The notes: generated by a model not told the origin, from the letters alone. Shown: positions 29,090 to 36,249, numbered from the stretch's first letter. The stretch: 64,000 nt of DNA from JAEVLT01 sp050496765 (GCF_050496765.1 NZ_JBNWEO010000017.1:62001-126000); one strand, 5' to 3'. A program made the numbers and translations.

Positions 29090-29347
29090 CTATTGACTCA
29101 ATTACACCTTTAGCCAGATTGCCAGGATCGGATTGAGCAATAAATAGCCTAAAACGATATTCGACAAACTCCGATGATTGCAGGTATATTGTGCTTAAAT
29201 TTTGTAGAATATTGTCATTAATCTAGGAAATCGTTACAGAACCAAATTGTTTAGTTCCATATATATATATAAATGGAATTAAAGGATTTTAAGAAAATTT
29301 GTCCAATTCTTATAGGTAAATAAAACCTTTAGGAAGGCGGACACATA

Positions 29348-29875
29348 ATGAAAATCCTTCAAAATGAAAACATGGATTCAATTCAGGAAGTTAAAGCTTG
29401 TATGCATGGTTTAAGGGATCTACGGATGTTTAAACGTTATCAGGCTATCCTCATGCATTTAAAAGGACGGACTTATGTAGAAATCGCTGACCTTTTAGAA
29501 TGTACGGAGCAAACTATATATAACTATGTTCGAGCCTATAAAACTAACGGTTTGGAGGGATTAGTTCCCGGACAATCTCCCGGACGCCCTTGTCAACTAA
29601 CAGAGGAACAAGAAAAGGAACTCTATCAGTTAATTGTTGAAAAAAAGCCAGCTGCTGTTGGATTTCCCGCAGAAATGAATTGGACTTCATTTCTTGTTCG
29701 CGATTGGATTAAGCAAACATTTGACATTGTTTATACGGACCGGGGTGTAAGGAGATTGTTGACTCGTTTGGGATTTAGTTACACAAAACCAACGTATACC
29801 CTAGCAAAGGCTGACCCCGAGAAACAGGAAGCGTTCAAACAAGAATTTGAAACGATTAAAAAAAATGATGAATGA
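29348..29875 (+). CDS. IS630 transposase, first frame (OrfA)
   Basis: A 175-residue protein with a helix-turn-helix domain at about 20-75 and a second winged-helix-like segment (WIKQTFDIVYTDRGVRRLL) that bind the element ends. AGGAAGG precedes the ATG. The frame ends TIKKNDE just after a run of eight A (29857-29864). The second frame overlaps it by 29 nt, and shifting by one base joins them into a single transposase of about 349 residues. Confidence 0.88.
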   Translation: MKILQNENMDSIQEVKACMHGLRDLRMFKRYQAILMHLKGRTYVEIADLLECTEQTIYNYVRAYKTNGLEGLVPGQSPGRPCQLTEEQEKELYQLIVEKKPAAVGFPAEMNWTSFLVRDWIKQTFDIVYTDRGVRRLLTRLGFSYTKPTYTLAKADPEKQEAFKQEFETIKKNDE

Positions 29876-30398
29876 CGAAATTGATCGAATTCTGTTTCAA
29901 GATGAATCCATGATCAGGGACTACCAAGCTTTAGCCAATACATGGTTTCCTAAAGGGCAACAAAAAGTGATACCTACTTATGGAAAACATCACGGGGTTA
30001 AATTAATTGGTACCCTCGATTACGAAACAGGCGAAGTGTTTGTCACAGAAGAAGAACACTATGATGCTCAAGTTTTCCTATCTTTTCTTGAAAAAGTTGT
30101 AGTCAGATACAAGGGTGAGAAGATTGTAATGATACTGGATAATGCTAGAATCCACCACTCGAAACTGATTCAACCTTTTCTCGAAGCCCATAAAGATCAT
30201 CTGCAACTTGTTTTTCTCCCACCATACAGCCCAGAGTTAAACCTAATTGAAGGACTGTGGGGATGGTTAAAAAAATCAATTATTTATAATGTTTTTTATA
30301 AAACGGTAGAAGAAATTAGAGTGGCTGTCCAGACATTCATTACACAAATCAATAAAGACCCTATGAAAATCGTTAATCGTCTATGTCTTAAGCTTTAA
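29847..30398 (+). CDS. IS630 transposase, second frame (OrfB, DDE domain)
   Basis: The frame contains the complete catalytic domain: FQDES (first Asp), MILDNARIH (second Asp), PPYSPELNLIEGLWGWLKK (Glu), a canonical IS630 arrangement. It is in the +1 frame relative to OrfA. A TTG at 29847 could start it, but no ribosome site is seen, so synthesis through frameshift or transcript slippage at the A8 run is more likely. Confidence 0.87.
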   Translation: MKRLKKMMNDEIDRILFQDESMIRDYQALANTWFPKGQQKVIPTYGKHHGVKLIGTLDYETGEVFVTEEEHYDAQVFLSFLEKVVVRYKGEKIVMILDNARIHHSKLIQPFLEAHKDHLQLVFLPPYSPELNLIEGLWGWLKKSIIYNVFYKTVEEIRVAVQTFITQINKDPMKIVNRLCLKL

Positions 30399-30583
30399 CT
30401 ATTGACTCAATTACACCTTTAGCCAGATTGCCAGGATCGGATTGAGCAATAAATAGCCTAAAACGATATTCGACAAACTCCGATGATTGCAGGTATATTG
30501 TGCTTAAATTTTGTAGAATATTGTCATTAATCTAGGAAATCGTTACAGAACCAAATTGTTTAGTTCCATATATATAGTGTCTT

Positions 30584-30615
30584 AATGCAGAGGATTCCTC
30601 TGCATTTTGCTTTTT
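30584..30615 (+). terminator. Original yabE terminator, now downstream of the IS cluster
   Basis: AATGCAGAGGA and CCTCTGCATT form a strong stem, followed by TTGCTTTTT. Its position is 7 bp after the right-hand TA, so before the insertions it lay right after the yabE stop codon. Confidence 0.85.
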
Positions 30616-30680
30616 AGGCAAAATTCATTATACTAACAACTGAAGATGCCTTGCTTTATACTTTATTTGTATGAACAGTT

Positions 30681-30718
30681 ACGTCTATATAGACGTAGAA
30701 CATTACAAAAATGTTTCA
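30681..30718 (-). promoter_or_regulatory. ECF sigma factor promoter on the minus strand, facing yabE
   Basis: On the minus strand TGAAAC (30718-30713), 17 bp, CGTC (30695-30692), the pattern used by sigma-M/X/W type factors. The -10 lies in the perfect palindrome ACGTCTATATAGACGT (30681-30696). In B. subtilis an ECF-dependent antisense RNA to yabE starts in this same intergenic region. Confidence 0.65.
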
Positions 30719-30786
30719 AGTTTTTTTCAATTATTTTAAAAAGATTTCTTTACAGATAGATGAAGTCGTTTTGGATGGGGGAAGGT

Positions 30787-31353
30787 ATGAAAATTAAAGA
30801 ATTCATTGTCGTAGAAGGAAAAGATGATACAACTGCGATTAAACGAGCCGTCGATGCTGATACCATTGAAACAAATGGTTCTGCTCTTAACATTGAAACC
30901 ATTGAAAAAATTAAACGAGCCCAGCAAACGAGGGGCGTGATTATTTTTACAGACCCTGATTTTCCGGGGGAGAAAATTCGCAAGACCATTTCCCGCCATG
31001 TGGCCGGCTGCAAACATGCATTCCTTGCGAAAGAACAAGCAATCAGCAAATCCGGCAAAGGGCTGGGTGTGGAACATGCGTCCCCTGAAGCGATCAGGAA
31101 TGCATTGCAAGATGCGCAATTGATGCACGAACCGATGAACGAAGAGATTAGCCAGGAAGATTTAATCACGGCTGGTCTTATAGGCGGTGAAGGGGCCAAG
31201 GACCGGAGAATTAAGCTCGGGAAAATATTAAAAATTGGTTATACAAATGGCAAGCAGCTTCACAAACGGCTGATGATGTTCCGGATTAGCCCGGAGGAAT
31301 TTGTAGCGGCGCTGAATGTGATACGGCAGGAGGAAGAACAACGAAATGAATAA
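30787..31353 (+). CDS. rnmV: Ribonuclease M5
   Basis: RNase M5 matures 5S rRNA in low-GC Gram-positives. The 188-residue protein is a Toprim-domain nuclease: IVVEGKDDT (Glu) near the N-terminus and IIFTDPDFPGEKIRK (DxD) are the metal-binding residues. The conserved C-terminal basic part KIGYTNGKQLHKRLMMF binds RNA. I choose ATG 30787 after GGGGGAAGG; the earlier start in the same frame lies in front of this ribosome site. It overlaps rsmA by 8 bp. Confidence 0.95.
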   Translation: MKIKEFIVVEGKDDTTAIKRAVDADTIETNGSALNIETIEKIKRAQQTRGVIIFTDPDFPGEKIRKTISRHVAGCKHAFLAKEQAISKSGKGLGVEHASPEAIRNALQDAQLMHEPMNEEISQEDLITAGLIGGEGAKDRRIKLGKILKIGYTNGKQLHKRLMMFRISPEEFVAALNVIRQEEEQRNE

Positions 31354-32224
31354 AGACATTGCTACACCGATTCGAACGCGGGGGATACTTGAAAAGTACG
31401 GCTTTTCTTTCAAAAAGAGCCTCGGACAAAATTTTTTAATCGACACGAACATTTTAAAAAAAATTGTCGAATTTGCCGGGCTGACGGCAGAAACGGGCGC
31501 AATTGAAATCGGGCCGGGTATTGGAGCGCTAACAGAGCAGTTAGCGAGAAGCAGCAAGAAGGTGGTTGCTTTTGAAATTGATCAGAGGCTGCTCCCGATT
31601 CTTGCAGAAACGCTTTCTCCTTATGAAAATGTGAAAATTATACATCAGGATGTTCTAAAAGCCGATGTCAACAAAGTAATTGCCGAGGAATTCGACGGGC
31701 TTTCCGATTTGATGGTTGTTGCGAACCTCCCATATTATGTAACAACGCCGATCATTATGCGGCTTCTTGAAGAGCAACTGCCGATTCGAGGCATCGTCGT
31801 CATGCTGCAAAAGGAAGTAGCCGATCGCATTTCGGCAAAACCAGGGACAAAAGAGTACGGCTCGCTTTCGATTGCAATCCAATATTATACAGAGGCGGAA
31901 ATGGTGATGGTTGTTCCAAAAACCGTGTTTGTTCCCCAGCCAAATGTGGACTCGGCTGTTATTCGCCTAACAAAGCGGCAAGCGCCTCGTGTAGTAGTCA
32001 AAGACGAACCGTTCTTTTTTCAGATCACAAAAGCAAGTTTTGCGCAAAGAAGAAAAACGCTTGTGAATAATCTGACAAGCCAGCTTCCGGATGGGAAGTT
32101 AAAGAAAAATGAAATTTTGCAAGCATTGAATGTAGCTGGTATTGATCCGTCCAGACGGGGCGAAACGCTCTCCCTTGAGGAATTTGCCCGCCTGAGCGAT
32201 GAATTATACCCTTATTTTTCATAG
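31346..32224 (+). CDS. rsmA: 16S rRNA dimethyladenosine transferase RsmA (KsgA)
   Basis: Dimethylates A1518 and A1519 in 16S rRNA helix 45, a late step of small-subunit maturation. The 292-residue protein has the SAM motif LGQNFLIDTNIL, AIEIGPGIGALTEQLA (motif I) and VANLPYYVTTPI, the NLPY motif of dimethyladenosine transferases. The C-terminal domain has SFAQRRKTLVNNL. Co-translation with rnmV (overlap) fits the shared role in rRNA maturation. AGGAGG precedes the ATG. Confidence 0.97.
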   Translation: MNKDIATPIRTRGILEKYGFSFKKSLGQNFLIDTNILKKIVEFAGLTAETGAIEIGPGIGALTEQLARSSKKVVAFEIDQRLLPILAETLSPYENVKIIHQDVLKADVNKVIAEEFDGLSDLMVVANLPYYVTTPIIMRLLEEQLPIRGIVVMLQKEVADRISAKPGTKEYGSLSIAIQYYTEAEMVMVVPKTVFVPQPNVDSAVIRLTKRQAPRVVVKDEPFFFQITKASFAQRRKTLVNNLTSQLPDGKLKKNEILQALNVAGIDPSRRGETLSLEEFARLSDELYPYFS

Positions 32225-32247
32225 ACCCTTATTACGGGTCTTTTTTT
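32223..32247 (+). terminator. Terminator of rsmA
   Basis: AGACCC-TTATTAC-GGGTCT followed by T6. Confidence 0.88.
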
Positions 32248-32248
32248 C

Positions 32249-32275
32249 ACATCTCTGCCAATTTTGCATAGCCTA
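32249..32275 (+). promoter_or_regulatory. Sigma-K promoter of yabG
   Basis: AC (32249-32250), 16 bp, CATAGCCTA (32267-32275), which fits the CATANNNTA consensus. yabG is sigma-K dependent in B. subtilis. Confidence 0.65.
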
Positions 32276-32328
32276 TGAGAGAAAAACCTTATTTACGAGG
32301 CCTTGCGGGTCAAATTGGAGTGACGGCA

Positions 32329-33207
32329 GTGGATTTGAAATTGATGGATATTGTTGCTAGACGATCACATAACTATGATATCCTTTTTCGAGTGATTGAT
32401 ATTCGTGAAACAGATGGCCAAAAAACAGCCATTCTTTATGGTGAAGATATTCGTCTCGTCGCTGATGCTCCCTGTACCGACTTGGTTGTTATGAACCAAA
32501 ACGAGCGGAACAAACTTTCCCAGGAATACCGTTCTCTTGAGGAACAATCGTTTCGTCTGTTTTCTCAAGATGTCGAATTGCTTAGACAAAGGCAAGAATA
32601 CAGTGCAACAAGCGGTTATACAAAAACAACAAATTTCTTCCAAATTCCTGGGAAAGTATTGCATATGGATGGAGATCCGGAATATTTAAAGAAATGTTTA
32701 AATTTGTACGAAAAGATCGGTGTTCCGGTGTTTGGGATCCATTGCAATGAAAAAGAAATGCCGCAAAGAATCGGCCCCCTGCTAGATTATTACCGACCCG
32801 ATATATTGGTCATCACGGGGCATGATGCATACTCAAAGGCAAAAGGAAACATAAATGACATTAATGCGTATCGTCATTCGAAGCACTTTGTACAGACAGT
32901 CAATGAGGCAAGGAAGAAAGTACCTCACCTAGACCAGCTTGTTATTTTTGCAGGAGCCTGTCAATCGCATTTCGAGTCGTTGATTCATGCGGGAGCCAAT
33001 TTTGCAAGTTCTCCATCAAGAATCAATATCCATGCCTTGGATCCGGTTTATATCGTGGCTAAAATCAGCTTTACGCCATTTATGGAACGGGTCAATGTAT
33101 GGGACGTTTTGCGGAATACATTAACAGGAGAAAAAGGACTGGGCGGTATTGAAACAAGAGGTGTACTGAGAACCGGGATGCCTTACCGGCCTATAATTGA
33201 AGAGTAA
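32329..33207 (+). CDS. yabG: Sporulation-specific protease YabG
   Basis: YabG is a mother-cell protease that trims coat proteins such as SafA and SpoIVA during coat maturation. The protein of 292 residues has the conserved blocks YRPDILVITGHDAYSK, AYRHSKHFVQTV, LVIFAGACQSHFESLI and GANFASSPSRINIHALDPV; Cys and His in the last blocks are the likely active site. I choose GTG 32329, with GGAGTGA before it. That register matches the B. subtilis N-terminus, and the ATG at 32275 overlaps the sigma-K -10 element and cannot serve a transcript from there. Confidence 0.92.
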   Translation: MDLKLMDIVARRSHNYDILFRVIDIRETDGQKTAILYGEDIRLVADAPCTDLVVMNQNERNKLSQEYRSLEEQSFRLFSQDVELLRQRQEYSATSGYTKTTNFFQIPGKVLHMDGDPEYLKKCLNLYEKIGVPVFGIHCNEKEMPQRIGPLLDYYRPDILVITGHDAYSKAKGNINDINAYRHSKHFVQTVNEARKKVPHLDQLVIFAGACQSHFESLIHAGANFASSPSRINIHALDPVYIVAKISFTPFMERVNVWDVLRNTLTGEKGLGGIETRGVLRTGMPYRPIIEE

Positions 33208-33281
33208 TGATGATGGATTTGTGCAGGGGAAATTGCGGACTTAGGCAAGGAGTCGAACCTAATGATAACATGGCTGAAGGT

Positions 33282-33310
33282 AAGCGATGCAGCAGCATCG
33301 TATTTTTTTT
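33282..33310 (+). terminator. Terminator of yabG
   Basis: GCGATGC-AGCA-GCATCGT followed by AT8. The 70 bp between the stop and the stem show nothing else. Confidence 0.88.
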
Positions 33311-33391
33311 GAAAAAAAACACACATATTCTCCTCGTTTAATGGCAATCTAAAGGTGTTGAAATTTACAAGAAAATGTAGATCAAAAAATA

Positions 33392-33421
33392 TTGACAATT
33401 ATTTTAGAGGACTGTTATAAT
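33392..33421 (+). promoter_or_regulatory. veg promoter 1
   Basis: TTGACA (33392-33397), 18 bp, TATAAT (33416-33421). Confidence 0.8.
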
Positions 33422-33433
33422 TTATGTTTTTAT

Positions 33434-33462
33434 TTGACAGAATTGTGTCAGCGTGTTATACT
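33434..33462 (+). promoter_or_regulatory. veg promoter 2
   Basis: TTGACA (33434-33439), 17 bp, TATACT (33457-33462), ending 22 bp before the start codon. Two near-consensus promoters in tandem fit the known high expression of veg. Confidence 0.85.
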
Positions 33463-33483
33463 TTACATAGTGAGGTGGATCAA

Positions 33484-33747
33484 ATGCCAAAAACCTTAGC
33501 AGATATCAAACAAGCTCTGGACTCGAATTTAGGGAAAAGATTGTTGCTGAAAGCAAATGGCGGACGAAGAAAAACAATTGAGCGTTCCGGTGTCCTAGCT
33601 GAAACGTATCCGTCTGTTTTTGTGATTGAATTGGATCAGGATGAAAATGCATTTGAGCGTGTTTCTTACAGCTATGCCGATGTGTTAACAGAAACGGTTC
33701 AAATTACCTTCTACGAAGATACAACAGGACATGTAGCACTTAGCTGA
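33484..33747 (+). CDS. veg: Veg protein, biofilm-related
   Basis: An 87-residue highly conserved small protein; veg is strongly transcribed in vegetative cells, and in B. subtilis it stimulates biofilm formation by interfering with SinR. The block LGKRLLLKANGGRRKTIERSGVLAETYPSVFVIELDQD is the family core. I choose ATG 33484 with GAGGTG before it. The frame is open upstream, but that part lies across the promoters. No terminator is seen before sspF. Confidence 0.95.
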   Translation: MPKTLADIKQALDSNLGKRLLLKANGGRRKTIERSGVLAETYPSVFVIELDQDENAFERVSYSYADVLTETVQITFYEDTTGHVALS

Positions 33748-33845
33748 ATAGTACCTTTTTGCTTGGCAGCAGACTTTTTTTATGTTTGCTGCTTTTTGCT
33801 TGCGCTTTTTCACCCTTCTTCAAAAGAAAGGGAAAATATAACAGG

Positions 33846-33874
33846 TGATGAAACAGTCGTTCCATCAAATACTA
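33846..33874 (+). promoter_or_regulatory. Probable sigma-G promoter of sspF
   Basis: TGATGA (33846-33851), 16 bp, AATACTA (33868-33874). The -10 resembles CATACTA, the -35 is weak. Regulation by sigma-G is expected for ssp genes. Confidence 0.4.
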
Positions 33875-33908
33875 AAAATGCCGCGAGTGATGAAAGGGGT
33901 TGTTTAGA

Positions 33909-34085
33909 GTGGGTAGAAGAAGAGGAGTTATGTCCGAGCGTTTTAAAGAGGAACTTGCAAAGGAGCTTGGCTTTTATGATGTCGTCAAACAGGAAGGCTG
34001 GGGCGGCATCCGGGCGCGGGACGCAGGAAACATGGTCAAGCGGGCAATTGAACTGGCAGAGCAGCAATTGCTGAACAAACACTAA
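33909..34085 (+). CDS. sspF: Small acid-soluble spore protein, SspF type
   Basis: A minor alpha/beta-type spore DNA-binding protein. The 58 residues MGRRRGVMSERFKEELAKELGFYDVVKQEGWGGIRARDAGNMVKRAIELAEQQ show the GPR cleavage-type segment and the conserved ARDAGNMVKRAIE helix of the SspF group. The start is GTG 33909, following AAAGGGG. Overlapping frames on both strands are shadows. A strong terminator follows. Confidence 0.94.
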   Translation: MGRRRGVMSERFKEELAKELGFYDVVKQEGWGGIRARDAGNMVKRAIELAEQQLLNKH

Positions 34086-34151
34086 CCGATTCCAGCGCAG
34101 TGAAGAATTCCACACTTCTTGAAATTTAAACAAACAAACAGTCACCGCGGC

Positions 34152-34189
34152 AAAAGGTCAGGGAAACAATCCCTGACCTTTTTCTTTTT
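34152..34189 (+). terminator. Terminator of sspF
   Basis: AAAAGGTCAGGGA-AACAA-TCCCTGACCTTTTT, a 13-bp perfect stem with a T-rich tail. Confidence 0.93.
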
Positions 34190-34195
34190 GGGAGT

Positions 34196-34229
34196 ACGGG
34201 GAAGGCGAGTGCCCGGAGTGGAAATCAAA
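34196..34229 (+). repeat. Short dispersed intergenic repeat, copy 2
   Basis: GGGGAAGGCGAGTGCC with GGAGTGGAAATCAA matches the copy at 12437-12473 with several differences. It lies right after the sspF terminator. Between 34230 and 34477 I see no gene. Confidence 0.6.
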
Positions 34230-34477
34230 AATAAACTAACTTCGATTAGAGTTAAAGATAAGTAAAAGGTAATTTGAGCATATATAGATGAATTCTCTTG
34301 TATGTACGGCAATTTTAAATGGGTAAAATAAATATTTTGAACAGTGGGACGTCTTACATTTCGCTTTTTGTGGTAAAATAGGACAAAATGTGGAGCGAAG
34401 AAAGAAACACCCATAAAAAGAGTGTATATATGGATAAGATCTAAATTCTGATTAGCCAACAAAGTAGGTGGACTTGA

Positions 34478-35347
34478 GTGAAGCTTTTAGTAAAAGCACC
34501 CGCGAAAATTAATCTTTCATTAGATGTATTACATAAACGGCCGGACGGTTATCATGAAGTCGAAATGATCATGACAACGATCGATTTGGCTGATCGGATT
34601 GAACTAACATTGCTCAACGAAGACAAAATCAACATCCTTACACATAATCGTTTTGTCCCTGATGACCAGCGCAATCTTGCTTTTCAGGCAGCAAAGCTGT
34701 TAAAAGAACGCTTTGCCATTAAGGAGGGCGTTACGATTGCCATTGAAAAAAACATTCCAGTTGCAGCAGGGCTTGCCGGAGGGTCGAGTGATGCAGCGGC
34801 AACGTTAAGAGGATTAAACAAGCTGTGGAATCTTGGTTTATCGCTTGATCAGCTGGCTGAATTGGGTGCTGAGATTGGTTCAGATGTGTCGTTTTGTGTA
34901 TATGGCGGTACGGCGCTCGCAAAGGGACGGGGAGAATTGATCACGGAAATCCCTGCACCCCCGACATGCTGGGTGATTCTGGCCAAGCCCTTTATCGGCG
35001 TTTCAACAGCAGAAGTATACCGGCGGCTTGATTTGAAAAATGTGCACCATCCAAACATCGGTAAAATGATCGAAGCACTTCAAACGAAAGACTACGATAA
35101 GGTGTGTGGACAAGTGGGGAATGTGCTAGAGGAGGTCACGCTTCATCTCTATCCGGAAGTGGCACAAATTAAAGAGCAAATGAAGCGTTTTGGGGCAGAT
35201 GCCGTTTTAATGAGCGGTAGCGGTCCAACAGTATTTGGACTTGTTCAGCATGATTCAAGAATGCACCGGATCTATAATGGCCTGCGGGGATTTTGTGATC
35301 AAGTGTTTGCTGTTCGTCTGCTCGGAGAACGGTTTCCAATTGATTAA
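34478..35347 (+). CDS. ispE: 4-diphosphocytidyl-2-C-methyl-D-erythritol kinase
   Basis: Phosphorylates CDP-methylerythritol in the MEP pathway of isoprenoid synthesis. The 289-residue GHMP kinase has VKAPAKINLSLDVL at the N-terminus, the ATP loop PVAAGLAGGSSDAAATL (about 92-108), GSDVSFCVYGGTALAKGRGE, and MSGSGPTVFGL near the end. The start is GTG 34478, preceded by AGTAGGTGG. purR follows 56 bp later with its own promoter-like sequence. Confidence 0.96.
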   Translation: MKLLVKAPAKINLSLDVLHKRPDGYHEVEMIMTTIDLADRIELTLLNEDKINILTHNRFVPDDQRNLAFQAAKLLKERFAIKEGVTIAIEKNIPVAAGLAGGSSDAAATLRGLNKLWNLGLSLDQLAELGAEIGSDVSFCVYGGTALAKGRGELITEIPAPPTCWVILAKPFIGVSTAEVYRRLDLKNVHHPNIGKMIEALQTKDYDKVCGQVGNVLEEVTLHLYPEVAQIKEQMKRFGADAVLMSGSGPTVFGLVQHDSRMHRIYNGLRGFCDQVFAVRLLGERFPID

Positions 35348-35391
35348 ATACGTATAATAGTGATATATTACTATTAAAACATTCGGATTTT
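35340..35391 (+). promoter_or_regulatory. Candidate purR promoter and PurBox
   Basis: TTGATT (35340-35345), 18 bp, TATATT (35364-35369), then AAACATTCGGATTTT (35377-35391), which resembles one arm of a PurBox (TTCG centre). PurR autoregulates in B. subtilis. A second arm is not evident. Confidence 0.35.
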
Positions 35392-35403
35392 CGGAGGTAG
35401 ACC

Positions 35404-36249
35404 ATGAAGTTTCGCCGCAGTGAGCGCTTAATTGATATGACCAATTATTTATTGGAACATCCTCATCAGCTTGTTCCACTAACGTTTTTTGCAGATCGCT
35501 ACTCATCGGCCAAATCGTCGATCAGTGAGGATTTGGCCATTGTAAAGGAGACGTTTGAACAGCGGGGGATTGGAACACTTCAAACCGTACCGGGAGCTGC
35601 AGGCGGTGTCCGCTTTTTTGTAAAGGTGAGCGAGGAAGAATCGAAACCGTTTGTCGAAAAACTATGCGGCATGATTGCAGAGCCTGATCGGCTGCTGCCT
35701 GGAGGCTATTTGTATTTAACAGATATTCTAGGCGATCCGGCTATTGTTCAAAAAGCAGGAAAAATTATTGCCTCAGCCTATGCAGATTCCAACATCGATG
35801 TTGTTGTAACGGTTGCCACAAAAGGAATTCCACTTGCCTATGCTGTAGCAAGTCAGCTGAATGCCCCGGTGGTCATTGTTCGGCGGGATAGCAAGGTGAC
35901 AGAAGGGCCGACTGTTAGCATTAATTATGTTTCCGGATCGACGAAGAGGATTCAAACAATGGTTTTGGCAAAAAGGAGCCTTGCAGAAGGAGCAAAAGTG
36001 CTGATTGTTGACGACTTTATGAAGGCGGGCGGTACAGTGATGGGCATGATGAATTTGCTCGAAGAATTTAAGGCCGAGGTAGCGGGCATCGCCGTCCTGG
36101 TGGAGGCGGAAAAAATTAAAGAGCGGTTAGTGGATGAATATTTGTCGCTTGTACGGCTTTCAGATGTCGATGTCAAAGAAAAGAGAATTAGTGTGCACGA
36201 AGGTAATTTTTTTCAAAAAATAAATGAAGTTAGGAGTGTTCTGAAATGA
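35404..36249 (+). CDS. purR: Purine operon repressor PurR
   Basis: Represses purine synthesis and transport genes; PRPP relieves repression. The 281-residue protein has an N-terminal winged helix (about 1-74, KFRRSERLIDMTNYLLEHPHQLVP) and a phosphoribosyltransferase-fold effector domain with the PRPP-binding loop VLIVDDFMKAGGTVMG at about 200-215. Sequence around the loop is that of the regulator and not of an active enzyme. It overlaps ridA by 4 bp (ATGA), so the pair is coupled. CGGAGG precedes the ATG. Confidence 0.95.
   Translation: MKFRRSERLIDMTNYLLEHPHQLVPLTFFADRYSSAKSSISEDLAIVKETFEQRGIGTLQTVPGAAGGVRFFVKVSEEESKPFVEKLCGMIAEPDRLLPGGYLYLTDILGDPAIVQKAGKIIASAYADSNIDVVVTVATKGIPLAYAVASQLNAPVVIVRRDSKVTEGPTVSINYVSGSTKRIQTMVLAKRSLAEGAKVLIVDDFMKAGGTVMGMMNLLEEFKAEVAGIAVLVEAEKIKERLVDEYLSLVRLSDVDVKEKRISVHEGNFFQKINEVRSVLK

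Larger units (their letters stand above)
26017..29265 (+). mobile_element. IS630-family element, copy 1, interrupted by an IS1182-like element
   Basis: It begins TATAAATGGAATTAAAGG right after a TA (26015-26016) and ends CCATATATA before a TA (29266-29267). The terminal inverted repeat is imperfect: the left end and the reverse complement of the right end share TATA.ATGGAA.TAAA..ATTT. Removing the 1939-bp inner element and its 3-bp target repeat leaves 1307 bp, exactly the size of copy 2. Target TA duplication is the hallmark of IS630/Tc1 elements. Confidence 0.92.
29268..30574 (+). mobile_element. IS630-family element, copy 2, intact, 1307 bp
   Basis: It starts TATAAATGGAATTAAAGG at 29268 and ends CCATATATA at 30574, with TA on both sides (29266-29267 and 30575-30576). 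Orientation is the same as copy 1 and the two share the middle TA. At protein level the copies are identical, so duplication is recent. Between the stop (30398) and the right end there is about 175 bp with no gene. Confidence 0.93.

Noticed and set aside
29160..29175. 0A-like boxes TTCGACAAA in the right ends of the IS630 copies (29160 and 30470)
   Set aside because: They are part of the repeated IS sequence and have no linked host promoter, so chance is the simplest explanation.
33763..34074. A 103-codon frame overlapping sspF
   Set aside because: It is out of frame with the recognisable spore protein SspF and begins in AT-rich leader DNA without a ribosome site.
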